Part shown: piece by piece, positions 1 through 7,903 of the stretch
Layout: each line of letters starts with the position of its first letter
Numbering within the stretch: position 1 is the first letter of the stretch
DNA from: Sulfurimonadaceae bacterium
GTDB taxonomy: Bacteria > Campylobacterota > Campylobacteria > Campylobacterales > Sulfurimonadaceae
Length of the DNA stretch: 34,449 nt
Assembly (NCBI GenBank): GCA_016744575.1
Contig: JADGEC010000025.1
Location: 1-34,449 of the forward strand
Direction of reading: 5' to 3'
The notes under the pieces: model-generated
Seen by the model: the letters and a program-made list of their open reading frames with translations, nothing else
Told to the model about the DNA's origin: nothing
Database searches by the model: none
Position numbers and translations under genes: made by a program

Positions 1-2
1 GT

Positions 3-119
3 GCCGCCGGGACTTTTTTTGTAGGTGTCTTTTTCTATGGAGATCCGGGGACACTGGCACGATACTCAGGAGTCCTACTCATCATAGCTGGTGTGGTTAC
101 GTTAAAGTTTGCACACTAA
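3..119 (+). CDS. Small multidrug resistance (SMR/EmrE-SugE type) transporter, C-terminal part
   Basis: This open frame enters from the left edge and ends at TAA 117-119. The visible residues include GVFFYGDPGTLARYSGVLLI followed by IAGVVTLKFAH. That is the usual end of SMR family proteins: a loop with a G(D/E)-rich turn, then a last membrane helix ending in GVxxLK. SMR proteins are four-helix, proton-coupled exporters of cationic compounds that act as dimers, often from two adjacent genes. The partner or N-terminal part lies outside the window. Only 38 residues are visible, so the subfamily (EmrE, SugE/Gdx or paired type) cannot be told. Confidence 0.6.
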   Translation, partial: AAGTFFVGVFFYGDPGTLARYSGVLLIIAGVVTLKFAH

Positions 120-131
120 AGAGTTACCAGA

Positions 132-162
132 TAGGAGGATGACCATCTCTGGTCTCCTCTTA
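132..162 (+). terminator. Hairpin downstream of the SMR gene, probable terminator
   Basis: GAGGA, a bulged T and GACCA (135-145) pair with TGGTC TCCTC (150-159) around the loop TCTC. The stem extends by wobble and A-T pairs to 132-162. It starts 13 bases after the stop codon. No run of T follows, so termination is inferred from position and stem strength only. Confidence 0.5.
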
Positions 163-186
163 GTACTAGTTTAATACCAATATATA

Positions 187-216
187 TTGTAAAAACACAT
201 AATAAAATGTTATTAT
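187..216 (+). promoter_or_regulatory. Candidate sigma-70 promoter of the GGDEF gene
   Basis: TTGTAA at 187-192 and TATTAT at 211-216 are separated by 18 bases in AT-rich DNA. They lie 30 bases before the ATG at 247. A GGAG ribosome binding site sits at 237-240. This is a motif match only. Confidence 0.4.
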
Positions 217-246
217 AGAGAAAAAGGTATTTCTTCGGAGATCTCT

Positions 247-2139
247 ATGAACTTTTCATTAAGACAGTTTCACAATAAACATCTAAGAGAGTACCTTGAG
301 CATTCTGATATGGATGTCAGAAATATTGAGCTTCAGCAACTACTTGAAGCAGGTAGCAGACTATACCTTGTCCTGATAACAAACGTCATCATGGGGTCTA
401 TGCTGATTCTGATAATATGGGATAGTGTTCCGGAGGTCTTTGTCACAGGCTGGATACTTCTTCTTGCGCTCTCGATCATATCGAGGCTTCTGCTGATGTC
501 AAATTACAAAAAAGCCCAAATAGGGACATTGACACGCTGGAAAGCTTACTTCATCTCTGCCTCTTTCTTTTCCGGTATCATCTGGGGCATGTCCGGACTT
601 CTCATCGAGATCTATGCTTTGGACGCGCATCAGGGTATTGAAGTATTTATTCTAGGTGGGATGGCAGCGGGCTCTATCACCACCAGTACTCCGATACGCT
701 GGAACTATCCGGCATTTATGATCCCTACACTTTCTATGCTGGGTATCTATCTGGTAGTCCAGAATGATAATTCTCATCAACTTATGGCTGTGATGCTCAT
801 CTTGTTTATCATCATCTTAAGTGTGATGTCCATAAATTTTAGACGGCTTCAATTTGATCAGCAGGTCTTACTACTTTTGTCATCACGATCCATTGAAAGA
901 CTCCATGCATCCGAAGAGCATATGAAAGAGATCACTTCCAGTATGGCCGAAGGTGTATTTGTCCTTGATGCAGAGGGAGCTGCCAGTTACCTTAATCCGA
1001 CTGCCCTTGAGATGCTTGGTTATACGGAGAAAGAACTTTTGGGTAAAAGATTACATACTTTTATCCATGAGCACATCGATGTACAACGATGCCCGATAGA
1101 GAAGGCTGTAAAAGACCATAAAAGGTCATGGGTCAGTGAAGACATCTTTAAGAGGAAAGATCAGAGAAAGATCAATGTACGCTACTCAGTCGCTCCAATA
1201 AAAGTCGATGATAAAGACTCTGGGGTCGTCTGTGTCTTTTCTGACATCACCAACGAGCGTCGGGTCCAGCGTGTGCTCGAACGCGAACATCTATTGCATA
1301 TTGCCGGTCCAGTCATCGTCTTTGACTGGCTCGCAGAGGAGAATTGGCCCGTAGTCTATGTGTCAAGCAATATCACAAGGTGGGGTTATACTCCAGAAGA
1401 GCTGATGCAGGGAGAGATCATATTCTCTTCTCTTGTCTACGAGGATGACTTAGCGCGAGTCACAGATGAAGTGACTCGATATACCAATTCAGGTGTAGAT
1501 GACTTTGAGCAGTACTATCGTATCAAGACACGTGAGGGTGAAGTCATCTGGATCTATGACTATACAGCGATCCAGAGAGATAAAGAGGGTGTTGTGACAC
1601 ACTACTATGGGTACCTTCTTGATATAACAGAACTGAAAAATGCTGAGATAGTCGCCAGAGAACATGCTCAACAAGACCCTTTGACAGGTATCTATAACCG
1701 ACAGAAGTTCGATGATGCTTTTGAAATGGAGTTTACACGCATGAAGCGCTATTCGCTACCGCTTTCACTGATAATGTTTGACATAGATCACTTCAAACAG
1801 GTAAATGACACCTATGGTCACCTTGTGGGAGATGGTGTCCTTCGAGAGATCACTGCATTGGTAAAAAAAGACCTCAGGTCTGTAGATACGTTTGCCCGGT
1901 GGGGTGGAGAGGAATTTATGATCTTACTGCCTGAGACCACGATCGCTGATGCCCTCAGGTTGGCAGAAAAGATAAGAAGGAAGATATCCGAGTATGATTT
2001 TTCTGGAGTCGGCCATATCAGCTCCAGTTTTGGTGTGGTCGATGCTGCCATATATGATGATACAGATATCTGTCTGGAACGGGTAGATTACCTTCTCTAT
2101 AAAGCTAAAGAGAATGGCCGTGATAGAGTGGAGAGTTGA
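247..2139 (+). CDS. Membrane-bound PAS-PAS-GGDEF diguanylate cyclase
   Basis: A 630-residue signalling protein predicted to make cyclic di-GMP from two GTP. Residues about 35-200 are hydrophobic, with roughly six membrane helices. Two PAS-like domains follow (about 225-340 and 350-470). The second ends in a PAC-like stretch, YYGYLLDITELKNAE. The GGDEF domain fills the C-terminus: DPLTGIYNR opens it, FDIDHFKQVND carries the metal-binding aspartates, and the active-site loop is GGEEF at 553-557. RSVD at 544-547 lies five residues upstream and fits the RxxD inhibitory site, so product feedback is likely. No EAL domain is present. The gene stands alone with its own promoter and a GGAG site six bases before the ATG. 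The signal sensed is unknown. Confidence 0.9.
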   Translation: MNFSLRQFHNKHLREYLEHSDMDVRNIELQQLLEAGSRLYLVLITNVIMGSMLILIIWDSVPEVFVTGWILLLALSIISRLLLMSNYKKAQIGTLTRWKAYFISASFFSGIIWGMSGLLIEIYALDAHQGIEVFILGGMAAGSITTSTPIRWNYPAFMIPTLSMLGIYLVVQNDNSHQLMAVMLILFIIILSVMSINFRRLQFDQQVLLLLSSRSIERLHASEEHMKEITSSMAEGVFVLDAEGAASYLNPTALEMLGYTEKELLGKRLHTFIHEHIDVQRCPIEKAVKDHKRSWVSEDIFKRKDQRKINVRYSVAPIKVDDKDSGVVCVFSDITNERRVQRVLEREHLLHIAGPVIVFDWLAEENWPVVYVSSNITRWGYTPEELMQGEIIFSSLVYEDDLARVTDEVTRYTNSGVDDFEQYYRIKTREGEVIWIYDYTAIQRDKEGVVTHYYGYLLDITELKNAEIVAREHAQQDPLTGIYNRQKFDDAFEMEFTRMKRYSLPLSLIMFDIDHFKQVNDTYGHLVGDGVLREITALVKKDLRSVDTFARWGGEEFMILLPETTIADALRLAEKIRRKISEYDFSGVGHISSSFGVVDAAIYDDTDICLERVDYLLYKAKENGRDRVES

Positions 2140-2143
2140 CATG

Positions 2144-2184
2144 CTAAAGAGTATACACTTTAGACTTTTCAGAGAAGACTCTGA
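2144..2184 (+). other. Two consecutive hairpins after the GGDEF gene
   Basis: CTAAAG (2144-2149) pairs with CTTTAG (2158-2163). TCAGAG (2169-2174) pairs with CTCTGA (2179-2184) around the loop AAGA. They start five bases after the GGDEF stop codon and could end its transcript, but no T-run follows. Confidence 0.35.
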
Positions 2185-2337
2185 GACTTGAGATCAGCGT
2201 AAGTCAGCACTATAGGTCATTTTATAGATATTCAATTGATCAATATTTACATATTATGTTTATCAGGTTGGTATGTTTTGGGTGTAGTGCTCAGATATAT
2301 TATTGGAAAGTCCATATTTAGGGGGTTATAGCTGAAG

Positions 2338-2412
2338 TGGCTCCGGATACTGGATTCGAACCAGTGACCAAGTGATTAACAGTCACCTACTCTACCGCTG
2401 AGCTAATCCGGA
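2338..2412 (-). tRNA. tRNA-Asn (anticodon GTT)
   Basis: Read on the minus strand, the 75-base sequence starts TCCGGAT and closes with ATCCGGA, then discriminator G and an encoded CCA. The D-arm (GCTCAGCGGTAGAG), the anticodon loop CTGTTAATC with GTT, and the T-loop GGTTCGAATCC are all present. GTT reads the AAC and AAU asparagine codons. It lies 41 bases downstream of the radical SAM gene on the same strand and may be read from the same transcript. Confidence 0.95.
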
Positions 2413-2453
2413 ATATTTAAGAGGTGTGATTATAGTTTATGCAGGTGTTTTTG

Positions 2454-3395
2454 TCAAGTCTTTTTTCGCTTTCGTTGTGCATTGTCCCGAGGGATATAGA
2501 AGATGATACCTGAACGCTCTTTCTTAGTGATACTTCCTTCAGCCAGTAGTGACTGAAGTCCTCTTTTACTGGCTTCATCAAACAGCAGATCGATATCGTC
2601 TGTTGTAAGAGGGCGCTTGTCAAGAGTGTTCAGGATCTCCTCTTTACTGTATGAGGAGGGTGACGCACCGGCTTTATGGCGAGAAGCGATATGGATAGGT
2701 AGTGATGAGTCAAACTCCATGGCTATATGATGAAGTTCTTTATGGGTGATGGCCTCGACAGGATAGGCTGGAGGTCTGTCTATGGTACCGATATCGATAC
2801 GTTCAGCTTCCACATCGAGAAGCACACTGTTTAGCGCCTTGATCTCCTCTGTTGTATCGTTAAGGCCATGGACAAACAGGACTTCGATAAAAAGCCGTCC
2901 TGTAAAAGCTTTGGAGAATGCTTTTACAGCTTCGGCTATGTTGTCGATCTCTATCCCATCATCAGGACGGTCTATCTTCTTAAACACTTCAGGGGTGATA
3001 GCATCAAGAGAGAGTTTGACCTGATCAAGTGAAAGCAGGGTCTGAAAGACTTCAGAGTCACTCAATGTCGCACTATTGGTAAGGATCAACGTCTTCTTGT
3101 TAGCTTTTATCGCATCGATCTCTCTTATGAGTTCACGCAAATGAGGATAGAGGGTCGGTTCACCGTTAGCTGTAATAGTGATGACATCGATGTTGTCGTG
3201 TTGCTTGAATGCCTCTTGAAGCGCCTGTATGATCGCATCGACTGTGATAGTCTCTGTCTGATGTGAGACAGTAGCAGATGGGGCCAGTTCGCAGTAGAGG
3301 CAGTCAAAATTGCACTGTTTAAGGGCAGGGGAGAGATCGATACCCAGAGAGATGCCGAAACGTCGGGAGTTCACTGGGCCGAAGATGATGTTCAT
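2454..3395 (-). CDS. Radical SAM protein (COG0731, TYW1-like core)
   Basis: This 313-residue protein has the radical SAM cluster motif CNFDCLYC (Cys28, Cys32, Cys35), which binds a [4Fe-4S] cluster that cleaves S-adenosylmethionine. The N-terminus FGPVNSRRFGISLGIDL and the ITANGEPTLYP and LSLDAI segments are typical of the COG0731 group, which is related to wyosine-type tRNA modification enzymes. Bacterial members have no settled role. The last 80 residues look like a small winged-helix domain (EEILNTLDKRPLTTDDI). The ATG lies one base after the hemE stop, so the two genes are almost certainly one transcript. The substrate is unknown. The family call is firm and the function open. Confidence 0.85.
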   Translation of the reverse strand: MNIIFGPVNSRRFGISLGIDLSPALKQCNFDCLYCELAPSATVSHQTETITVDAIIQALQEAFKQHDNIDVITITANGEPTLYPHLRELIREIDAIKANKKTLILTNSATLSDSEVFQTLLSLDQVKLSLDAITPEVFKKIDRPDDGIEIDNIAEAVKAFSKAFTGRLFIEVLFVHGLNDTTEEIKALNSVLLDVEAERIDIGTIDRPPAYPVEAITHKELHHIAMEFDSSLPIHIASRHKAGASPSSYSKEEILNTLDKRPLTTDDIDLLFDEASKRGLQSLLAEGSITKKERSGIIFYIPRDNAQRKRKKT

Positions 3396-3396
3396 G

Positions 3397-4437
3397 TTAC
3401 CGTTTTGTCAACTCATGTACAGTATCTACAAGGTATTTCGCATTCTCAGGATCAAGATCAGGCAGCATACCATGACCGAGGTTGAAGATGTGACCGCCTT
3501 CGGTACCCATCACATCGATGATGTGCTCGACACCCTCTTTTGTCGCTTCTTTAGAGTACAGACGTGTCGGCTCCATGTTTCCTTGAAGGACGTAAGTGTC
3601 ACCAAGTTTGGCTTTAGCCAGCTCCATCGGAGTAGACCAGTCGACACAGAAGACATCGAAGTTCCCACCCATCTCAGCGATCTTATCTAAGTAGCCTGAG
3701 ACGCCTTTAGGGAAGAGGAGTACCGGGATATGTGGATATTTCGCTTTGATGTGTTCAGCGATCTCCAGCATATATTTCCAGCTGAACTCAAAGAACGCCG
3801 GCTCTTCAAGTGCGGAGGCCCATGAGTCGAAGATCTGTACGGCGTTGGCACCGGCAAAGATCTGCTTCTCAAGATACTGTTTGATGACATGGGTCAGCTT
3901 GGCAAGCAGAGAGTGCATATACTCAGGATCAGTAGCGATCTTTTTCTTGACGATAGCGTAGGTCTTAGTACCCTGACCCTCGATCATATAAGTCGCGAGT
4001 GTCCATGGACTTCCGGTAAAGCCTATGAGGGCTTTATCTTCAGCCAGCTCTTTACGGACTAGTTTGATGGTATCATAGACATACGTCAGCTTATCTGCAG
4101 CGTGTTCTACTTCAAGGGCATCAAGGTCAGCCTGGGTCTTTAAAGTCTTAGGGAACTTTGGACCAAAGCCTTTGATGAACTCCAGCTCCATGCCCATCTC
4201 ATTTGGGATGACAAGGATATCACTGAACAAGATGGCCGCATCGACATTCAAACGATCAATAGGCTGAATAGTGACTTCACAAGCCATCTCCGGTGCGTGG
4301 CAAAGGTTTAGGAAGTTACCAGCTTTCTCACGGATCGCCATATACTCTGGGAGATAACGTCCGGCCTGGCGCATCATCCAGATAGGGGTGTGTGGCGTCG
4401 GTCTGCGAAAACAGGCATCTACAAATATTTGACTCAT
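3397..4437 (-). CDS. hemE: Uroporphyrinogen decarboxylase
   Basis: HemE removes four carboxyl groups from the acetate side chains of uroporphyrinogen III to give coproporphyrinogen III, a cytosolic step of heme synthesis. The 346-residue length is normal. The signature [15 protein letters not shown] lies at residues 18-32, with the substrate-binding arginine. [17 protein letters not shown] and [16 protein letters not shown] are further family blocks, and [15 protein letters not shown] near the C-terminus holds the conserved histidine. It is followed at once by the radical SAM gene. Heme supply fits a bacterium that respires with many cytochromes. Confidence 0.97.
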   Translation of the reverse strand: MSQIFVDACFRRPTPHTPIWMMRQAGRYLPEYMAIREKAGNFLNLCHAPEMACEVTIQPIDRLNVDAAILFSDILVIPNEMGMELEFIKGFGPKFPKTLKTQADLDALEVEHAADKLTYVYDTIKLVRKELAEDKALIGFTGSPWTLATYMIEGQGTKTYAIVKKKIATDPEYMHSLLAKLTHVIKQYLEKQIFAGANAVQIFDSWASALEEPAFFEFSWKYMLEIAEHIKAKYPHIPVLLFPKGVSGYLDKIAEMGGNFDVFCVDWSTPMELAKAKLGDTYVLQGNMEPTRLYSKEATKEGVEHIIDVMGTEGGHIFNLGHGMLPDLDPENAKYLVDTVHELTKR

Positions 4438-4471
4438 TTTTATCCTTGAATTAAGAGATGATCTCTATATG

Positions 4472-4490
4472 GCCTTTTCATCAAAAAGGC
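4472..4490 (-). other. Hairpin between yqhA-like gene and hemE
   Basis: GCCTTTT (4472-4478) and AAAAGGC (4484-4490) form a seven-base stem with a five-base loop, in the 67-base gap between the two minus-strand genes. A weaker stem, AGAGA/TCTCT, lies at 4454-4466. No T-run follows on the minus strand. It may be a weak terminator or part of the hemE leader. Confidence 0.35.
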
Positions 4491-4504
4491 AGGTCATGAT
4501 CTTA

Positions 4505-5020
4505 CTAGTGTTTCCCTACTTTTCCTAAAAAGTAAAGTCCGACTGCTACTGCGGTTATAGATAGTGAGAAATAGAGCATATCTAAAGCTCCGTTGTACTC
4601 TGTATATCCGACTTTTTGAAAAAATCCGACGACCAGTACCATGACGATGACTTTGGAGATCTTATCTTTCAGCTGGTCAAGGGAGTGGATCGCAAGGATC
4701 TTACTGTCAGCACCCGCAGTATCTTTAGCGGCATCGATCTCGGAGATAAACAGCTCATAAAGTCCAAAAGAGAAGAGCAGCATCACGACACCGATGAGGT
4801 AGAGGTCTACAGCTCCGATGATACCGCCGACGACATCATCATGAAAGTTCTCTGGATGTGCATGGGTCAGATAGGTGTTTAGGACGTATTTAGCGGTCTC
4901 ATAGATATCAAAACTGGCGACGGTAAAGAGTATGACAGCGCCTATAAGGCCAAAGACCACCGCCAGTATGACGATGAACCTTGAGCTCCATAGTGTGTTT
5001 TCAAATATTCTTTCCAGCAT
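4505..5020 (-). CDS. YqhA family (UPF0114) membrane protein
   Basis: A 171-residue inner-membrane protein with three to four predicted helices: residues about 13-37, 66-92, 118-135 and 148-168. The pattern FENTLWSSRFIVILAVVFG at the start and DLYLIGVVMLLFSFGLYELF in the middle is characteristic of the UPF0114/YqhA family, whose biochemical role is not known. A loop with ISEIDAAKD follows the second helix pair. The ATG has an AGGG ribosome binding site. It lies upstream of hemE on the same strand, with a 67-base gap that contains a hairpin, so co-transcription is possible but not clear. Confidence 0.8.
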   Translation of the reverse strand: MLERIFENTLWSSRFIVILAVVFGLIGAVILFTVASFDIYETAKYVLNTYLTHAHPENFHDDVVGGIIGAVDLYLIGVVMLLFSFGLYELFISEIDAAKDTAGADSKILAIHSLDQLKDKISKVIVMVLVVGFFQKVGYTEYNGALDMLYFSLSITAVAVGLYFLGKVGKH

Positions 5021-5245
5021 AATAGGACCCTCTTGATATGATCTTCAACAAAGCGTGATTTTAACATAATTAGTTTAACGTGGAGGGTCTATTGCATTAG
5101 CAGCTCTATTTTAGGGGCGATTTGTTTTGTGTTGGAGTGGTGGCAGTGGTTATTATTGTACTTGTGAATGATAAAAGGAGTCACAGCCTTGTCTCATGAT
5201 CTTTTCTGATGTAGTTGGAACTTTGTTGATCGGTGGGCTAGATCT

Positions 5246-5500
5246 TGTTAAGCTTTTGATAGGTTTTTTGTGACTAGACTTAAGGTTTATTAGCTAAAAA
5301 GGTGAAGAAATTCACCATTCTATTTTATGTTAAGCCTCCGACGGTGCTTCGCACAACGTCTACAGTTTCATAGCTAAGAACGTGAAGCAGTTCATGTCTT
5401 CTTAAAATGGGTAGACTATTTTATGTTAAGCCTTCAGCGGTGCTGCGCACATCGCTTACGGTTTCGTAACTAAAAAGGTGAAGCAGTTCACCTTTTTTTA
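5246..5500. repeat. Three degenerate tandem copies of a structured intergenic element
   Basis: The non-coding stretch 5021-5503 has no convincing gene. It holds copies starting with TGTTAAGC at 5246, 5328 and 5424. The last two, 5320-5415 and 5416-5500, align at an exact 96-base offset: both open CTATTTTATGTTAAGCC and both end in a GTGAAGCAGTTCA hairpin. The first copy is more decayed but keeps TGTTAAGC and, from 5285, the GTTTATTAGCTAAAAAGGTGAAG part. Each good copy contains a GTGC/GCAC hairpin (5340-5360 and 5436-5456) whose outer four pairs differ between the copies but still pair. 5021-5245 shows nothing recognisable beyond AT-rich sequence. Confidence 0.75.
5472..5499 (-). terminator. 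asd: Intrinsic terminator of the asd operon (bidirectional form)
   Basis: GGTGAA (5477-5482) pairs with TTCACC (5487-5492) around GCAG. There is an A-run at 5472-5476 and a T-run at 5493-5499, so the hairpin has a U-tract in either direction. It starts five bases past the asd stop codon on the minus strand. The stem is the 3' end of the last intergenic repeat copy. Copies of the same stem at 5301-5316 and 5381-5396 lack a good T-run. Confidence 0.8.
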
Positions 5501-5503
5501 ACG

Positions 5504-6532
5504 TTACTCACCCTCCATCTCGACCCATTTTTGGGCGATGCGGACGGCATTGGTGGCGGCACCTACGCGCAGGTTGTCAGCGACGATGAACATATGAAGC
5601 ATATTGTCGCGGTAAGGGTCGTTACGGATACGCCCTACAAAGGTCTCGTTCTGGTCGACACAGGCTACTGGCATCGGGTATTGACTCTCAGCCGGATTAT
5701 CGACGACAACGATATTTGGTGCCTTTGAAAGAAGTTCACGGGCCTCATTGGCTGCGACAGCACTGTCAAAAGTAAGTGTCAAAGATTCAGAGTGACCACG
5801 CAGTACAGGTACACGTACACAGGTAGCACTTACCTCTATCTCTTTATGCATGATCTTAGTAGTCTCATTGACCATCTTCATCTCTTCTTTGGTGTAATCG
5901 TTCTCTAAGAAGACATCGATCTGCGGTATAAGGTTCAGGGCGATCTGGTGCGGAAACTTGACATGTGGGGACTCATTTAGTTTAAAGGCAAAGAAGTCCT
6001 GAAGCTGAGTGACAAGCTCTTCCATAGCTGTCTTTCCACCACCTGAAGTCGCCTGATAGGTACTGACATCGACACGTACAAGGTCATAGGCAGTGTCAAG
6101 CGGTTTAAGTGTCTGGACCATCTGGATAGTCGAGCAGTTAGGATTGGCGATGATACCTTTTTTTCTCCACTGCGCGATATCTTCAGGATTCACTTCAGGA
6201 ACGACCAAAGGGACATCAGCATCCATACGGTAGTGGCTGGTATTGTCGATGACAACGGCACCGGCCTTTACTGCTGAATCAGCATATCTGGCAGTGACAG
6301 AGCCTCCAGCACTGAAGATGGCGATATCGATCTCTTCTGCTTCGAATATGGTGTCAGTAAGCTCTTTGATGACTACGTCACGACCATTGAATGTCACAGT
6401 GTTACCGGCAGAGCGGGCACTGGCCATTGGGACCAGTTTGTTCATCGGAAAGTCGATCTCCTCAAATACGCGTAGGACTTCTTCGCCTACTGCTCCACTT
6501 GCACCGACAACGGCAACATTGTACTTTTTCAT
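5504..6532 (-). CDS. asd: Aspartate-semialdehyde dehydrogenase
   Basis: Asd reduces aspartyl phosphate to aspartate semialdehyde with NADPH. This is the branch step to lysine, diaminopimelate, threonine and methionine. The 342-residue protein has the nucleotide-binding GASGAVG at 10-16, the catalytic cysteine C133 in ANPNCSTIQM, Q160 in YQATSGGG and the catalytic histidine H247 in LRGHSES. A GGAG ribosome binding site sits before the ATG, in the 13-base gap after flgR. It is the last gene of the gyrA-flgP-flgQ-flgR-asd block and is followed by a strong terminator. Its place behind a flagellar regulator is the same in Campylobacter jejuni. Confidence 0.97.
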   Translation of the reverse strand: MKKYNVAVVGASGAVGEEVLRVFEEIDFPMNKLVPMASARSAGNTVTFNGRDVVIKELTDTIFEAEEIDIAIFSAGGSVTARYADSAVKAGAVVIDNTSHYRMDADVPLVVPEVNPEDIAQWRKKGIIANPNCSTIQMVQTLKPLDTAYDLVRVDVSTYQATSGGGKTAMEELVTQLQDFFAFKLNESPHVKFPHQIALNLIPQIDVFLENDYTKEEMKMVNETTKIMHKEIEVSATCVRVPVLRGHSESLTLTFDSAVAANEARELLSKAPNIVVVDNPAESQYPMPVACVDQNETFVGRIRNDPYRDNMLHMFIVADNLRVGAATNAVRIAQKWVEMEGE

Positions 6533-6545
6533 GTTTCTTCTCCTG

Positions 6546-7835
6546 TTATAAGTTGTATGTCTCTATCTTTTTCTTTAACGCACTCTGCGTCATACCCAGC
6601 ATCTTTGCAGCGTCATCAAGCTTGCCATCACGATCTTCAAGGACCTCGGCGATAAGTTCTCTCTCCATAGAGGCGATAGATTTTTCCTCTTTAAGACCAC
6701 GGCTCTCAAGAAAGAGTGCCTCTGGGGTGATCTCATCACCTTCACTCAAGATCACGGCACGTTCGACTACCGAGATGAGTTCGCGTATGTTTCCCGGCCA
6801 GGTGTATGATAGCATCTGCTTACGGGCCTGCTCACTGAAAGTCTTGGTCTCAAAACCATAGCGTTGACAGTTCTGAAGCAAGATGACATCAGCGATCCCA
6901 AGGATCTCCTCTTTGCGCTCACGCAGTGGTGGTATCTGCAGCGGGATAGTGTTTAGACGGTAGTAAAGGTCTTCACGAAAGGTACCAGACGTGATGTTCT
7001 TAGCCAGATTGGCATTGGTAGCCGAGATAAGACGGATATCGATCTTGGTCGACTTGGAAGATCCGAGTCGTCGTATCTCACGTTCCTGGATAGTACGGAG
7101 CAGTTTTGCCTGAACACCAAAGGGCATCTCAGCGATCTCATCGAGAAAGATAGTCCCTCCGTTAGCCGCTTCGAACTGACCGGCTCGGGCCTCTGTCGCA
7201 TCCGTAAAAGCCCCTTTCTCAAAACCGAAGAGCTCGCTCTCGATGAGATTATCCGGGATCGCCGCCATATTGATCGCGATAAAAGGCTTTTTAGCACGAG
7301 GGGAGTGGTTATGTATGTAGTGGGCAAAGACCTCTTTACCAACACCACTCTCTCCCAGTAGCAAGATACTGGCATCTGTCTTAGCGGCTCGCTCTGTGAT
7401 ATTTAGCAGTTTACTGAGTTCAGGAGAACGTGCCAGAAAACCATCACTGTCTGTCTTTCTTTTAAGCTCGAACTTCTTGACGGTCTTTTGGACCTTGTCT
7501 GAACGTTTGATAGCTTTGACCAGCGTTTCGACCTCAAAGGGCTTGAGCAGGAAGTCCTTTACGCCGAGCTGGATGGATTCGATGGCCCGGCTAAGGGTAG
7601 CATTACCGGTCATGATGATGACTTCAAATCTACCGTTTAGCTCTTTGATGAACTCGATGCCATCCATACCTGGCATATTGATATCAGTGACTATAAGCTC
7701 AAAGGTATCATCTATCTTTTTTAGTGCATCACGGGCATTCTTGAAACTGACGATCTTAAACTCGGGATAGTCTCCCATAGCGATCTCCAGTGACTTACGC
7801 ATGTTGATGTCATCTTCGACAATCGCGATCTTCAT
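6546..7835 (-). CDS. flgR: Sigma-54-dependent response regulator, FlgR type
   Basis: FlgR is the NtrC-class activator that, with the kinase FlgS, switches on sigma-54 flagellar genes in Campylobacterota. Numbered from the ATG at 7835, the 429-residue protein has a receiver domain (about 1-118) with phospho-acceptor D51 in TDINMPG. An AAA+ domain follows (about 132-372), with Walker A GESGVGKE at 161-168 and Walker B GGTIFLDEI at 226-234. A Fis-type helix-turn-helix lies at the C-terminus (about 395-427, DDAAKMLGMTQSALKKK). The sigma-54 contact loop reads GAFTDA (208-213), not the canonical GAFTGA. A GTG lies directly before the ATG and is a possible start. It is assigned to FlgR rather than NtrC by its close likeness to Campylobacter FlgR and by synteny. 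Confidence 0.88.
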   Translation of the reverse strand: MKIAIVEDDINMRKSLEIAMGDYPEFKIVSFKNARDALKKIDDTFELIVTDINMPGMDGIEFIKELNGRFEVIIMTGNATLSRAIESIQLGVKDFLLKPFEVETLVKAIKRSDKVQKTVKKFELKRKTDSDGFLARSPELSKLLNITERAAKTDASILLLGESGVGKEVFAHYIHNHSPRAKKPFIAINMAAIPDNLIESELFGFEKGAFTDATEARAGQFEAANGGTIFLDEIAEMPFGVQAKLLRTIQEREIRRLGSSKSTKIDIRLISATNANLAKNITSGTFREDLYYRLNTIPLQIPPLRERKEEILGIADVILLQNCQRYGFETKTFSEQARKQMLSYTWPGNIRELISVVERAVILSEGDEITPEALFLESRGLKEEKSIASMERELIAEVLEDRDGKLDDAAKMLGMTQSALKKKIETYNL

Positions 7836-7854
7836 CACCGCCCCCGTAAGCAGG

Positions 7855-7900
7855 TATTTAGTGAAATATCGGTTATTATGAACCGGATATAACTAAAATA
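7855..7900 (-). other. Long imperfect hairpin between the flgQ-position gene and flgR
   Basis: TATTTAGT (7855-7862) pairs with ACTAAAATA (7892-7900) with one bulge. ATATCGGTT (7866-7874) pairs with AACCGGATAT (7881-7890), also with one bulge. About 17 pairs form in all, between the stop of the upstream gene and the flgR start. It has no T-run, so it is a candidate leader or RNA-processing structure for flgR rather than a terminator. Confidence 0.5.
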
Positions 7901-7903
7901 TCA

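Noticed and set aside
3310-3690. 126-codon plus-strand frame across the radical SAM/hemE junction
   Set aside because: It runs antisense to two well-identified genes and resembles no protein.
5246-5500. CRISPR array
   Set aside because: Only three degenerate copies, unequal spacing and no unique spacers between constant repeats. It fits a tandem structured element instead.
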